Shown: positions 51,761 through 63,200 of the stretch, one piece after another | Layout of the letters: each line of letters begins with the position of its first letter | How positions within the stretch are numbered: the stretch's first letter is position 1 | From: Niabella beijingensis | Lineage (GTDB): Bacteria > Bacteroidota > Bacteroidia > Chitinophagales > Chitinophagaceae | Direction of reading: 5' to 3' | DNA length: 64,000 nucleotides | NCBI RefSeq assembly: GCF_020034665.1 | Contig: NZ_JAIQDI010000001.1 | Location: 1 to 64,000 of the forward strand | The notes under the pieces: model-generated | What the model saw: the letters and a program-made list of their open reading frames with translations, nothing else | Told to the model about the DNA's origin: nothing | Databases searched by the model: none | Program-made: the position numbers and the translations under genes

Positions 51761-52752
51761 TTTGAGACTTTGTGATCATTTTGCCACTGAGGCACTAAGG
51801 CACCAAGAAACACTAAGACTCCTATGCCTTCCCTTCGTGTGTCTTTGAGCCTTGAGTCTTCGTGGCCGTTTTGCCACCAAGACGCTAAGACACTAAGCAG
51901 CACTAAGACGCCTATACCTTCTCTTCGTGCGTCTTTGAGCCTTTGAGTCTTCGTGGCCGTTTTGCCACCAAGACGCTAAGACACCAGGAAACACTACCAC
52001 TCCTATACCTTCTCTTCGTGCGTCTTTGAGCCTTTCAGTCTTCGTGGCTGTTTTGCCACCAAGACGCTAAGACACTAAGTAGCACTAAGACTGCTATACC
52101 TTCTCTTCGTGCGTCTTTGAGCCTTTGAGTCTTCGTGGCTGTTTTGCCACTGAGGCACTAAGACACCAAGAAACACTAAGACTGCTATACCTTCTCTCCG
52201 TGCGTCTTTGGACCTTTGAGTCTTCGTGGCCGTTTTACCACCAAGCCGCTAAGACACCAGGAAACACTACCACTCTTATGCCTTCCCTTCGTGCGTCTTT
52301 GGACCTTTGAGACTTCGTGGCCGTTTTGCCACTGAGGCACTAAGACACCGGGAAACACTACCACTCCTATGCCTTCCCTTCGTATGTCTTTGAGCCTTTG
52401 AGTCTTCGTGGCCTTTTTACCACCAAGCCGCTAAGACACTAAGTAGCACTAAGACTCTTACTCCCTTCCTTCGTGCGTCTTTGGACCTTTGAGACTTCGT
52501 GGCTGTTTTGCCACCAAGACGCTAAGACACTAAGTAGCACTAAGACTCCTATGCCTTCCCTTCGTGTATCTTTGAGCCTTTGAGTCTTCGTGGCCGTTTT
52601 GCCACCAAGACGCTAAGACATCAGGAAACACTACCACTCCTATACCTTCCCTTCGTGTGTCTTTGAGCCTTTGAGACTTCGTGGCTGTTTTGTCACTGAG
52701 GCACTAAGACACTAAGTAACACTAAGATTCCTACATCTTCTTTTCGTGCGTC
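51761..52752. repeat. 91-bp tandem repeat array, 11 units
   Basis: Eleven units of about 91 bases, each beginning TTTGAGCCTTTGAGTCTTCG or a variant and holding GTGGC, TTTTGCCAC, CAAGACGCTAAG and CCTTC. In most units GTCTTcGTGGC pairs with GCCACcAAGAC as a hairpin. Units with GCCACTGAGGC keep the pairing through G-T pairs. Convergent genes flank it. Confidence 0.85.
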
Positions 52753-52778
52753 TCCGGGCCTTTGTTGCTTAGTAGGTA

Positions 52779-53459
52779 TTACCCCCGCGCACCAAACAAC
52801 AGACTGCCCACCCGTATCATCGTGCTTCCGTATTCCAGCGCCAGTTCATAATCGCCGCTCATGCCCATGGAAAGCGTTTCAGGTTTAACCTTTAACGTTC
52901 GTCGTTCAGCATTTTTTTCGGAAAGGGCTTTCATCGTCGCAAATTCCTGTTTGAGCTTTTCCAGGTCATCGGTAAAACTAGCCATGGCCATTAAGCCACA
53001 AATATTCACATGCTGCAGTTTGTTCAATTGTTTGTATTTGTCAATGGTATCCAGCAGCAGCACGACTTCCTCACTGTCGAATCCGAATTTTGTCGCTTCC
53101 TGCGCCACATGCACCTGCAACAGGCAATCAATAACCCGGTTATTTTTGGCCGCTTGCTTATCGATCTCCTCGAGCAGCTTAAAACTATCCACGCCATGGA
53201 TCAGGTGCACAAACGGTGCAATGTATTTTACTTTATTGGATTGCAGATGACCGATAAAATGCCAGCGGATATCGCCCGGCAGCAGCGCCTGTTTTTCTAC
53301 CAGCTCCTGAACATAATTCTCTCCGAAATCCCGCTGGCCCAGATCGTAAAGGGCCTTTATATCGCTTACCGGCTTTACCTTGGAAACCGCTACCAGTACC
53401 GCTCCTGCCGCTTCCGTTCTCGCCAGGATCTCTTTATAATTTCTTTCGTTTACCGACAT
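52779..53459 (-). CDS. YggS family PLP-binding protein
   Basis: The 226-residue protein has VAVSKVKPVSDI with the PLP lysine Lys27, DFGENYVQE, WHFIGHLQSNKVKYI, and MSMGMSGDYELALEYGSTMIRVGSLLFG at the C-terminal end. It binds pyridoxal phosphate and keeps vitamin B6 and amino acid balance. Length is normal. Confidence 0.92.
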   Translation of the reverse strand: MSVNERNYKEILARTEAAGAVLVAVSKVKPVSDIKALYDLGQRDFGENYVQELVEKQALLPGDIRWHFIGHLQSNKVKYIAPFVHLIHGVDSFKLLEEIDKQAAKNNRVIDCLLQVHVAQEATKFGFDSEEVVLLLDTIDKYKQLNKLQHVNICGLMAMASFTDDLEKLKQEFATMKALSEKNAERRTLKVKPETLSMGMSGDYELALEYGSTMIRVGSLLFGARG

Positions 53460-53494
53460 AAGGTAAAAATACGCATTCCGTCAGAGACAGCAGT

Positions 53495-53590
53495 ACCAAA
53501 TATCAGAGTTCAGCATTGAGACATCAGACCTCAGAGTTGAGATATCAGACTTCAGATCTCACTTCTCAACTCTCAATTCTCGCTTCTTAA
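53495..53590. repeat. short degenerate repeats (TCAGACTTCAGA, CTCAACTCTCAA type)
   Basis: A 95-base stretch of repeated words such as ATCAGACCTCAGAG, ATCAGACTTCAGAT and TCTCAATTCTCG between YggS and the M60 gene. Probably related to the short intergenic repeats at 7.7 and 57 kb. Confidence 0.45.
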
Positions 53591-53602
53591 TCACCTCACC
53601 GG

Positions 53603-55183
53603 TTAATCCTCCAGCGTCGTCAGATCCACTTTAGGTTTCGGCAGGTTCATGGCAGCGATCTCTTTTTTACAGGCATTGACCATCTCCTCCGTCATTTCGT
53701 AATTGTAATTACCGTAATCGCCAAATTCAAACTTCCCTACATAGAAAAAACCATATTTATCAAAGAAATCCGTAAGGTCCGTTTTCCCCACTGTACAAAC
53801 TGTTTTTACAAAATTCAGCTGGTAGGCCGCGGGATTCTTACCCCGGTTGCCCCATCCGCCGGAACGGTGTTCTTTGCCGGTTTCAGCAGCGCCCTGCTGA
53901 CGAAAGGCTTCAAAAAGATCCGGATAAAAATCGGCATATCCGCCCGGACCGGTAAAATAAAGCTGCAGCTGCCAGAAAGGGATCAGCCGGTTGAATACAT
54001 CCTTATCCTGCAGGTAACAGATCTTGCGGGCAATGATGCTGTCGCGCGCCTTCTGGTAACTTTTTTGTTCGGATACGCGGCTTTTATTCCCGAAAGATGT
54101 GGTTCCATAAAGGGAAAAGATATTATTGCTCACTTCTCCCAGTCCGCCCCAGTTGAGATAAGGCCGCAGCTGGTGCACATGCCCTACTTCATGACTAAAG
54201 CCCCAGCAGGGATCTCCTTTTATTACTCGGGAAGGGTCTGCAACCAGCGGCATGGCATTGCCCGGCTTGGTACCCATATAGGCCACGCCGTCCCCGTCGC
54301 GGAACATATAGTAATTGTAGTTCACCCGCGCCAGTATGTGATTCTTCGGCACTTTATTGTATTTGATCAGCCCGAGAATGCGGTGCTGACGGTACACCAG
54401 CGAGTCGTAATTGCTGATGAGCTCCACGCCCCTTCCGTATGCGTATTTCTTACAATCTTCCGCAGGATACGCAATCTGTATATGCCGTCCTTTTGCATCG
54501 ATCACCGGGTAAATAGCATGATCGATCAGTTGGTTCCAGTCGGCATCGTTATTCTTAGTAATATCAAAGTAACCGTTCACTTTTCCGTTTACAAAATGCA
54601 CGCGCACGGGCCGTTCCTTCTCCGGTGTATCGGAATAGTAATCGATATAGGCCAGTCCGTCGTTCTGTTTCAGCTCAATAATATTCACGCCGTTCTTTAA
54701 CGGGAACTCCTGCCGTTTGATGCCCCATCCGGCAGGATCTTTTGTGGGCTCTATACCTTCCGGCGCGCGGCGGTTCCAGTTGGGTACCAGCAGCCGTATT
54801 TCCTTTCCTTTGGGGATCCCATCGACCAGTACAACCTGTCGGCCAACGGGAAGATAAATACCGGTAATGCCTTCATATTTACTGTAACCATCTCCGATCA
54901 TCAGCTCCCTGCCGAGTGTGGTGGGCTTCAGCCAGGCGGAATAATCGGCTACGCGGTAGTCCGTTTGGTATTTTTTATCCGCCATTAGCAAGGCAGCAGC
55001 CTTCAGCTGCGGGTCATTGATTCGTTCAATATCTTTTTTCTTTACGCGTTTTTTTAATTCCAGCGCCAGGGGCGTTTTAAAAACCTTCAGATCTTTTTCG
55101 ACCTGTTGCAGATCCGGAGTTTGCGCCCCGGCAGCCAGCCATCCGCAAAAACAAACAATAAGCAGTCCGATTCTCATATTCAT
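53603..55183 (-). CDS. peptidase M60 family protein
   Basis: The 526-residue protein has a signal peptide ending near AGAQ and an M60 (enhancin-like) domain with the zinc motif HEVGHVHQ at 331-338 and a Glu in GLGEVSNNIFS downstream. The N-terminal part (residues 85-200) resembles the beta-sandwich that precedes M60 domains. Such proteases act on mucin or other glycoproteins outside the cell. Confidence 0.85.
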   Translation of the reverse strand: MNMRIGLLIVCFCGWLAAGAQTPDLQQVEKDLKVFKTPLALELKKRVKKKDIERINDPQLKAAALLMADKKYQTDYRVADYSAWLKPTTLGRELMIGDGYSKYEGITGIYLPVGRQVVLVDGIPKGKEIRLLVPNWNRRAPEGIEPTKDPAGWGIKRQEFPLKNGVNIIELKQNDGLAYIDYYSDTPEKERPVRVHFVNGKVNGYFDITKNNDADWNQLIDHAIYPVIDAKGRHIQIAYPAEDCKKYAYGRGVELISNYDSLVYRQHRILGLIKYNKVPKNHILARVNYNYYMFRDGDGVAYMGTKPGNAMPLVADPSRVIKGDPCWGFSHEVGHVHQLRPYLNWGGLGEVSNNIFSLYGTTSFGNKSRVSEQKSYQKARDSIIARKICYLQDKDVFNRLIPFWQLQLYFTGPGGYADFYPDLFEAFRQQGAAETGKEHRSGGWGNRGKNPAAYQLNFVKTVCTVGKTDLTDFFDKYGFFYVGKFEFGDYGNYNYEMTEEMVNACKKEIAAMNLPKPKVDLTTLED

Positions 55184-55319
55184 ATGATTTGATGATTGCG
55201 GTAAAATACAGATTATTTCCGCTCTGGCTCGCGGATCGTACCGCTAAAAAATGCGCAAACGATTGTGCATAGAGAATAAGCCGCCGAAACACAGCAGCAC
55301 GGTTTTTTTGCAGTCGCTG

Positions 55320-55480
55320 TAGCGGCTTCGCCACTCCGTAACGATCTTTTTGGCGCTTCACGCCCTTCGTGGCAAATTTTAAGTGAAAGGAACACTAAGC
55401 ATGCGCAAGGTTCACATAAATATCTGGCGGAGGTCTTTCTCCTTTTCGGACTTTGCGGATCCCCTGCGCACTTCACAATT
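55320..55480. repeat. remnant related to the tandem repeats
   Basis: Within the 446-base gap 55184-55629, the words CCTTCGTGGCAAA, AACACTAAG and CTTCACGCCC recall the units at 22.8 and 51.8 kb, but no unit is complete. I see no gene in the gap. Confidence 0.4.
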
Positions 55481-55629
55481 AAATTCTAACCGCAAGGAAC
55501 GCCAATACACAAAAAAGCACCCTGCTTCAAGATCCTCCTCCTGTCATGATCCGGCACTTAAACCATTAGAAGTTCAGAACCACCAGGCCCCTAAATGATC
55601 CTTAATGCCTTAATGGTTCATGGTTCAAA

Positions 55630-56784
55630 CTACTTCAGGATCCCCCTGCTGATCACGATCCGCTGCACCTCGCTGGTGCCTTCATAGATCTGGGTGATCT
55701 TGGCATCACGCATCAGCCGCTCCACATGGTATTCCTTTACAAAACCATACCCGCCATGCACCTGCACGGCTTCCACGGCTGCCCACATCGCAGTCTCAGA
55801 AGCATAGAGTTTTGCCATCGACGAACTGATATCATAATTCAGGTGCTGATCTTTTTCCCAGGCCGCTTTCAAACACAACAGGCGCGCTGCTTCAATTTTC
55901 AGCGCCATATCCGCCAGCTTAAAGGCAATTACCTGGTGGTTCATAATTTCCGTGCCAAAGGATTTCCGCGTTTTCGCATAATTCCTTGCCCGTTCAAACG
56001 CACCGCCCGCGATGCCCAGGGCCTGGGAGGCAATACCAATGCGGCCTCCGGCCAGTGTTTTCATCGCAAACTTAAATCCAAAGCCATCCTCCCCGATCCG
56101 GTTTCCCTTTGGTACTTTTACATCCGATAAAAGGATCGTATGGGTATCACTTCCCCGGATGCCCAGCTTATTTTCTTTTGCAGCCACCGTAACACCCGGC
56201 CAGCTTTTTTCCACGATGAACGCATTGATCCCTTTGGAGCCCTTCGACCGGTCGGTCTGGGCAATCACCAGGTAAACGGAAGCGCTGCTGCCATTGGTGA
56301 TCCAGTTCTTGGTGCCGTTCAAAATATAATGATCGCCTTTATCTTCCGCCGTGGTTTGCTGGGAAGTGGCGTCGCTGCCTGCTTCCGGCTCACTCAGTAA
56401 AAAAGCCCCGATATAAAGCTGCCCGTCTTTTTTCCCCTGCGCCAGGGGCACCAGGTATTTTTGTTTCTGTTCTTCCGTGCCAAATTCCTGCAACCCATAG
56501 CAAACCAGGCTGTTGTTCACACTCATGCAAACACTTACGCTGGCATCCACTTTTGAGATCTCCTCCATTGCCAGCACATAACTGATCGTATCCAGCCCCG
56601 CACCTCCGTATTCCGGCTTTACCATCATGCCCATAAAGCCGAGGTCGGCCAGTTTCTCGATCTGCTCCTTAGGAAATTTCTGTTGCTCATCGCGTTCGAT
56701 CACCCCCGGAAGGCATTCCTGGTTGGCAAAATCCCGGGCGGCCTGCTGAATCATTTTTTGCTCTTCTGACAATTGAAAATCCAT
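55630..56784 (-). CDS. acyl-CoA dehydrogenase
   Basis: From the ATG at 56784 (384 residues) it begins MDFQLSEEQKMIQQAARDFA. It has IGAFLLSEPEAGSDATSQ for FAD binding, AVQVHGGYGFVKEYHVERL and ITQIYEGTSEVQRIVISRGI at the C terminus, all hallmarks of short-chain acyl-CoA dehydrogenases. It oxidises acyl-CoA to enoyl-CoA with electrons going to ETF. A TATATTTG -7 box is at 56806-56813. Confidence 0.93.
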   Translation of the reverse strand: MDFQLSEEQKMIQQAARDFANQECLPGVIERDEQQKFPKEQIEKLADLGFMGMMVKPEYGGAGLDTISYVLAMEEISKVDASVSVCMSVNNSLVCYGLQEFGTEEQKQKYLVPLAQGKKDGQLYIGAFLLSEPEAGSDATSQQTTAEDKGDHYILNGTKNWITNGSSASVYLVIAQTDRSKGSKGINAFIVEKSWPGVTVAAKENKLGIRGSDTHTILLSDVKVPKGNRIGEDGFGFKFAMKTLAGGRIGIASQALGIAGGAFERARNYAKTRKSFGTEIMNHQVIAFKLADMALKIEAARLLCLKAAWEKDQHLNYDISSSMAKLYASETAMWAAVEAVQVHGGYGFVKEYHVERLMRDAKITQIYEGTSEVQRIVISRGILK

Positions 56785-56974
56785 GCGTGCATCGTTTTGT
56801 TTCCACAAATATAAAAGACTGTTTTCTGAAACGAACAAGTGTTCATATATTTACCTCCCCGAAATTGATGCGAAACAATTCTCAGACTGGTGCAACCCTG
56901 TTTTTTATGGACCGGGCAGCAGAACAGAGGGCATCGGTGTTGCGTCGCACACTTGTGCTGTGGTGCATAGGGCG

Positions 56975-57025
56975 ACAGGCTGAAGCGATCAGCTATCAGC
57001 TTTAAGCATTCAGGTGTCAGCCGCT
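56975..57025. repeat. short repeat of the TCAGCTATCAGC type
   Basis: GCGATCAGCTATCAGC and nearby TCAGGTGTCAGC match the words seen at 7721-7815. It lies in the intergenic region before the mutase gene. Confidence 0.4.
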
Positions 57026-57054
57026 TATTATGGACGCATCAGTAAAAAAATAAC

Positions 57055-58611
57055 ATGGAAGAAAAAAAAATCTATACAGACAGCGACATACCGGTAAACA
57101 CCCTGTACACGGCTGATGACGCACCGCAACAGGAGCAGGAGCTGCCGGGAAAATTCCCGTTTACCCGCGGAATACAACCCGATATGTACCGCGGCCGGCT
57201 ATGGACCATGCGCCAGTATGCCGGCTTCAGCACAGCCGCAGAAAGCAATAAACGGTATCATTATTTATTGTCGCAGGGCGTAATGGGATTAAGCGTGGCC
57301 TTTGATCTCCCCACGCAGATCGGTTACGACAGCGACCATCCCCTCGCAGAAGGCGAGGTGGGAAAAGTAGGTGTGGCCATCGACAGTATTGAAGATATGG
57401 CAGAGCTGTTCAACGGCATCCGGCTGGAAGAAGTATCTACCAGCATGACCATTAACGCTACTGCTTTTATTTTGCTGGCCCTGTATGTGGCGCAGGCAAA
57501 GACCCAGGGGGCTGACCTGTCAAAAATATCCGGCACCATCCAGAACGATATTCTGAAAGAATATGCCGCAAGAGGCACTTATCGCTATCCGCCCAAACCT
57601 TCCATGCGGATCATCACCGATATCTTTGAATGGTGTTCAAAAGAACTGCCCAAATGGAATACCATTTCCATCAGCGGTTATCACATCCGCGAAGCCGGCA
57701 GTACCGCAGCACAGGAAATCGCATTCACGTTAAGCAATGGAAAAGCGTATGTAAAAGCTGCACTGGAAAAGGGGTTGGACATCAATGTATTCGGCAAGCG
57801 GCTTTCCTTCTTTTTTAATGCGCACAACAACCTGTTTGAAGAAGTGGCCAAGTTCCGCGCGGCGCGCCGGATGTGGGCCCGGATCATGAAAGACCTGGGG
57901 GCTACCGATCCCAAGGCGCAGATGCTGCGCTTTCACACACAAACCGGTGGCAGCACCCTTACCGCCCAGCAACCGCAAAACAACATCTCAAGGGTAACGA
58001 TACAAACACTGGCCGCCGTGCTGGGTGGCACTCAGTCGCTGCATACCAATGGCTTTGATGAAGCATTAAGCCTGCCCACCGAAGAAGCAGCACGCATCGC
58101 CCTGCGGACGCAACAGATCGTTGCTTTCGAAAGTGGTGTGGTGGATACCGTCGATCCCCTGGCAGGCTCCTATTTTGTAGAAGCACTTACCAGCGAAATG
58201 GAACAAAAAGCACAGGCCCTCATCGATCAGATCGACGCCATGGGCGGCAGCATTGCAGCCATCGAAGAAGGTTTTATGCAGGACGCCATCGCACGCAGTG
58301 CCTACGAATACCAGCAGAAAATTGAAGCCGGTGAGAAGGTCATTGTAGGGGTTAACCGATTCCAGGCAGAAGAAACAAATACCACCCCGATATTTAAGGT
58401 CGATGACAGTATTGGTGCCCTGCAAAAACAAAAACTGGAACAGCTGCGTAATAACCGCAACCAGGCGCAATGCGATAAGCTCCTGTCCGCCCTCCGGTCA
58501 AAAGCTTCCGGAACGGAAAACATCATGCCGTCAGTGATCGAAGCCGTTGAAGCAAAATGTACGCTCGGAGAAATTGCTGGCACACTGGTGGAAGTATTTG
58601 GAGAATATTAA
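57055..58611 (+). CDS. methylmalonyl-CoA mutase-like large subunit without cobalamin domain
   Basis: The 518-residue protein matches the catalytic barrel of methylmalonyl-CoA mutase: [47 protein letters not shown] and [25 protein letters not shown]. The B12-binding domain is missing, so a separate small subunit must supply it; none is in the window. It interconverts methylmalonyl-CoA and succinyl-CoA or a related pair. The nearby acyl-CoA dehydrogenase fits acyl-CoA degradation. Confidence 0.9.
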   Translation: MEEKKIYTDSDIPVNTLYTADDAPQQEQELPGKFPFTRGIQPDMYRGRLWTMRQYAGFSTAAESNKRYHYLLSQGVMGLSVAFDLPTQIGYDSDHPLAEGEVGKVGVAIDSIEDMAELFNGIRLEEVSTSMTINATAFILLALYVAQAKTQGADLSKISGTIQNDILKEYAARGTYRYPPKPSMRIITDIFEWCSKELPKWNTISISGYHIREAGSTAAQEIAFTLSNGKAYVKAALEKGLDINVFGKRLSFFFNAHNNLFEEVAKFRAARRMWARIMKDLGATDPKAQMLRFHTQTGGSTLTAQQPQNNISRVTIQTLAAVLGGTQSLHTNGFDEALSLPTEEAARIALRTQQIVAFESGVVDTVDPLAGSYFVEALTSEMEQKAQALIDQIDAMGGSIAAIEEGFMQDAIARSAYEYQQKIEAGEKVIVGVNRFQAEETNTTPIFKVDDSIGALQKQKLEQLRNNRNQAQCDKLLSALRSKASGTENIMPSVIEAVEAKCTLGEIAGTLVEVFGEY

Positions 58612-58642
58612 CCACACCAGCTTGCGCGTGGTTTCAGATAAA

Positions 58643-58674
58643 AAAGCGGGACGTTGAAATCAACGTCCCGCTTT
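58643..58674. terminator. bidirectional intrinsic terminator
   Basis: AAAGCGGGACGTTG/CAACGTCCCGCTTT, a perfect 14-bp stem with an AAAT loop, between convergent mutase and susD genes. Confidence 0.9.
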
Positions 58675-58678
58675 ATGA

Positions 58679-60283
58679 TTAATATCCCGGATTCTGGTAC
58701 GACGGATCATGGTGCACATCCACATCTTTCTGTGGTATCGGCCACAAATAATTCTTATCCGCAAAGAAGCGGTTTTCCACCCTGGTATAGTTGGCAGACG
58801 AAAAGGTGATAACACCGGTCGTCATATTCACCGAGCCCGGACGGGTTCCGTAAACCGCCTTATTCATAACAGCAGGACCGATCTTCCATCGCTGCACATC
58901 AAAAAAGCGTAACCCTTCCATCGCCAGTTCCACCCGGCGTTCCCTTCTTACAAGCGTTCTCAGGGCCGCCGGACTGCCGTAAGCGGCCCGGTCTGTTTTA
59001 GGCAAACCAGCCCGCTGGCGTACGAGGTCAATCGCATCATATACCGAGTTGTCGGTCTGTCCCAGCTCTATCTTGGCTTCCGCATAGCCCAGTAATACTT
59101 CGGCATAGCGGATCACGATCACGTTCAGCCCGGTATTCCACATATCGCTGCCCAGTTCCGCCAGGTTGGAAATATACTTTCTTACAACATAACCCGTGGG
59201 AGATGTATTATTATTGGCGAGATAATAATCAGCATTGGCATTACCACCTATCGCCGCATCAAGACTATTGAAAAAGCCGCCGTTATAGGAAGGCTGACCG
59301 GAGCATTGGATGGTGGTGGTAAGCCGGGGATCACGGTTGGCATAAGGGTTATTGGCATTATAGCCGGATCCTGTTTCTGTAATGGTCTTGCCATTCTTCA
59401 TTTCATAAGCATCCACCAGTTCCTGCAACGGGTCGATGGAGCTCCAGCCGCCCGCACCATTGGAAGGCATTACTCCGACCTGTGTATTATTATATTTATC
59501 CGTAATGTACTGCACATCCAGTATTACTTCCGAATTGTTTTCATTCCCGATCCGGAACAGGTCTGCATAGCTGGGATACAGCTTATACCCCAGTTCCATC
59601 ACCGCCTGATAATCCGTTACCGCATCCTGGTAGTTTCCGTTATACAATTCCACCCGTGCTTTCAGCGACAGGGCCGCGCCTTTTGTGATGCGTCCTTTGC
59701 TGGCATTATCATAGGTGGCGGGAAGCGCAGCAGCAGCTTCACCCAGTTCCTTCAATACGAATGCCACCACATCCGCCTTTTTATCCCGGTTCATTTTGTT
59801 GGCCTCATCTGTGGTTATATTTTTTAAAACCAATGGCACATCTCCGTACAACTGGCTCATAATAAAAAACTGGTAAGCCCGCAGAAAGCGCGCTTCAGAC
59901 TTATACTGATCTTTCCGTTCGAGCGTGCCGGGATACTGGTCGATGTTGGCCAGGAACCAGTTGCATTTCTGCACCACACCGAAGTTCCATCTTGTGGCAG
60001 CATCCCCGTCAGACGGTGTTACCGTTCCGTTTCCAAGGGCCGTATACCCTTCCCAGGGGTACTGACCATAGGCGTTATCAGAAGCACAATCCATGTAGTA
60101 GATATTCTGTGCAGATTCCCACCCGTTGTAACATCCGTTCAGAGCTGCAACTACATCATTCTCGCTTTTCCACAACTGGTCATTATTATAGGCATCAAGG
60201 GGATCCCGGTCCAAAAAGCCTTTTTTACAGGATGTTACCAGCAACACCAAACATATATATAAAAGAATTCTTTTCATTTTCAT
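58679..60283 (-). CDS. SusD/RagB family lipoprotein (second pair)
   Basis: The 534-residue protein has a lipoprotein signal (LVLLVTSCKKG), the SusD framework KSEARFLRAYQFFIMSQLYGDVP, GYAEAKIELGQ and RRVELAMEGLRFFDVQRWKI and a normal length. It is downstream of the STN-containing SusC by 17 bases. The substrate is unknown; no enzyme genes are next to it in the window. Confidence 0.92.
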   Translation of the reverse strand: MKMKRILLYICLVLLVTSCKKGFLDRDPLDAYNNDQLWKSENDVVAALNGCYNGWESAQNIYYMDCASDNAYGQYPWEGYTALGNGTVTPSDGDAATRWNFGVVQKCNWFLANIDQYPGTLERKDQYKSEARFLRAYQFFIMSQLYGDVPLVLKNITTDEANKMNRDKKADVVAFVLKELGEAAAALPATYDNASKGRITKGAALSLKARVELYNGNYQDAVTDYQAVMELGYKLYPSYADLFRIGNENNSEVILDVQYITDKYNNTQVGVMPSNGAGGWSSIDPLQELVDAYEMKNGKTITETGSGYNANNPYANRDPRLTTTIQCSGQPSYNGGFFNSLDAAIGGNANADYYLANNNTSPTGYVVRKYISNLAELGSDMWNTGLNVIVIRYAEVLLGYAEAKIELGQTDNSVYDAIDLVRQRAGLPKTDRAAYGSPAALRTLVRRERRVELAMEGLRFFDVQRWKIGPAVMNKAVYGTRPGSVNMTTGVITFSSANYTRVENRFFADKNYLWPIPQKDVDVHHDPSYQNPGY

Positions 60284-60299
60284 TAAGTTTAAATCTGGA

Positions 60300-63200
60300 T
60301 TAAAAAGTAACGTTCACACCGATCGTATTCACTTTTACCTGGGGATAGGTGTATCCCCTTTCTCCCGCAGGCGCTTCAGGGTCCACCCATTTGAAGAAGC
60401 TGGTGAAAGTGGCGATATTCTGCCCGCTGTAATAGATCCTCAGCTTTTTAATACCGATCCGGCTCAATAACTGATCACTGAATGAATAACCGATCTGTAA
60501 ATTTTTAAACCGCAGGTAATCCGCCTTCCGCACCCAGAAAGAGGAAGGGTTTTGTATTGCCGCATTCTGTGTTTGTGTGGTCAGCACGCGCGGATAGGCG
60601 GCACCGGTATTCTCAGGTGTCCAGCTGTCCAGCCATACAGACGTAGGCTTGCCGGTGCTGTTGGAGATCTGCCCCAGCACTTCGCCCTGCACAAAACCCT
60701 TTACACCACCTGCCCCCTGGAAAAAAGCAGACACATCAAACCCTTTCCATCCGGCATCCAGTGTAAAGCCATAGGAGATCTTTGGAAAATAACTGCCCAG
60801 ATAGGTCCGGTCATAGGAACTGATCTCCCCGTCCGGTGTTCCGTTCGGACCGCTGATGTCGCGGTATTTCAGATCACCGGGCGCTGTGTTGGCCAGTTTG
60901 GCACTGGCATCCACTTCTGCCTGGTTCTGAAAGATCCCGTCTACCAGGTATCCATAAAATGAGTTGATGGGTAATCCGGTCTGCGTGATCTTATATCCGT
61001 CGATGATCGGACCGGCATCTTTCAGATCCATCACCCTGTTCTTAATAAATGCGGCATTGGCATTAAGGCCCAGCGATACCTCACCGACCCTGGCTTGATA
61101 ATCCACTCCTACTTCCAGTCCGGTATTCCGCACCTTACCGGCATTTGCGGTAGGTGCAGTTAAACCGTAGATCGGGCTAACCGGCAGGTTCAGCAGGATA
61201 TCATCCGTGCTCTTTATGAAATAGTCGGCTGTAATGTTCAGCTTGTTATTCAGAAAGCCGGCGTCCAGTCCGATATTGCTTTCGCTGATTTTTTCCCAGG
61301 TGATAAAAGGGTTGGCACCGATAACGGGTGCCACACCCACTGCAGGCACCCCGTTAAAAGTATAATCCTGTTCGGTGCTGATGGTGGCTATTGCCGGGTA
61401 GTAGGTCAGGGTACCATTATCGCTTACGGTGTAATCATTCCCCAGTTTACCCCAGGAAGCCCGCAGCTTCAGGTTGGAAAACACATTGCTTAAATTGCCA
61501 AAAAATGCTTCCCTGGAGATATTCCAGCCCGCAGAGAAAGAAGGAAAAGCCCCCCAGCGGTCTTCCTTCCGGAACCGGGACGATCCGTCATACCGAAGGT
61601 TTGCCTCCAGGAGGTACCGGCTGTCGTAGTTATAGGTGATCCTTCCGAAGAACGATTCTTTTGCCAGTTCGTAAGGGACCCCGGGATAAGAAGTGTTCGG
61701 TGTACCGCTCGTTGATCTTTGCCCATCGGAGCTTCCCCCGTTCAGTTCATTCAATGCATTATTCAGAAAATTTTTACGGTAGGCTTCGTCCACAGAGAAC
61801 TTCGTATACTCTGTAAGTGCCCCTGCCAATGCGGTGAAATTATGTTTGTCGATTTGTTTGCTGTAATCCACGGTCAGCTGCGGGCTCAGGAAGAGCGCAT
61901 TGTCCCAGTGATCCGTCAGCTCGCTGGGCCCCTGGTATTTTGTGGGTTTGCCGGCTGCATCATAGTACTGGATATCGTATATCCTTAATTTATTCTGGTT
62001 CTGTGTAGCACGGTAAGCCAGTTGTGGCTTGATCTTCAGACCAGCCAGCGGCTCGTAGGTAATACCGGCAATGCCCTGGAATGAGGTGTTCAGCTGTTTG
62101 TTAAAACCACCATTTTCCAGCCAGGCCATCGGGGAACCGTCTGAGATATACCCGTAATTCCCGTTCGCATCCTTATACGGTACGATGGGCGATATGCGGT
62201 TGATCTGGCGGAAAAGCTGTGAGAAATCCCTTGTATACGGATTGGTAGGCTCCTGCAACGGCGCATAGGTATACGAAAGATTGGCATTAAAGCTGAGGCG
62301 CTGACTGATCTTCGAGGTCAGGTTCAAACGGCTGGTATAGCGTTGTGCATTGGTGTTTTCCACGATACCGTTCTGATCAAAATAGCCCAATGAGAACATG
62401 TACTGGGTATTATCACCACCGCCGGCTATTGACAGATAATGATTCTGCTGGATCCCGTTGCCCTGGTAGAAAAGATCCAGCCAGTCGGTATTGGGATAGT
62501 TGTAGGGATCAGAACCGTCTTTGAATTTCTGTATCTGCTCATCCGTATAGGCAGCAGCCTGGCCCTGATTCCGCAAGCCCTGGTTGTATAAACTTGCCGC
62601 CTGCCAGGAGGGCAGGAAATCCGGCAGCCGGACCGCCTTTTGCTTTCCCACATAGCCGTTGTAGGTGATGGCGGACTGTCCTTTTTTGCCTTTTTTGGTG
62701 GTAATTAAAACAACACCATTTGCAGCAGTAGAACCATAAATGGCCGAAGCTGCGGCGTCTTTTAATACCGAGATGGTTTCAATATCATTCGGGTTTACGG
62801 CATTCATGGAGGAAATGGCCCCGTCCACTACCACCAGCGGACTCGAGTTGTTCAATGTACCAATACCCCGTACCCGTATGGTACCAACATCTTTACCCGG
62901 CTGCCCGTTATTCTGGATCACTACTACGCCCGGCATCACACCCTGCAATGCATTGGTGGTATTGGTAATGGGACGGTTCTCGATCTGTTTGGAGGTTACC
63001 TGTGCCACGGCACCGGTAAGGTTTACTTTCTTCTGTGTTCCATATCCCACTACAACCACTTCATCAATCTGTTTGGTCTCCGTTACCAATGTTGCAGTCA
63101 CAGATGCAGCTGCGCCCACCGTTATTTCTGTACTGGTATACCCAATGGCTGATATCTCCAGTATTTCCCCTTCTTTCACATCAATGGTAAATTTTCCCTG

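Noticed and set aside
51761..52752. CRISPR array
   Set aside because: Units are 91 bases with no alternation of identical repeats and unique spacers, and no cas genes are near.
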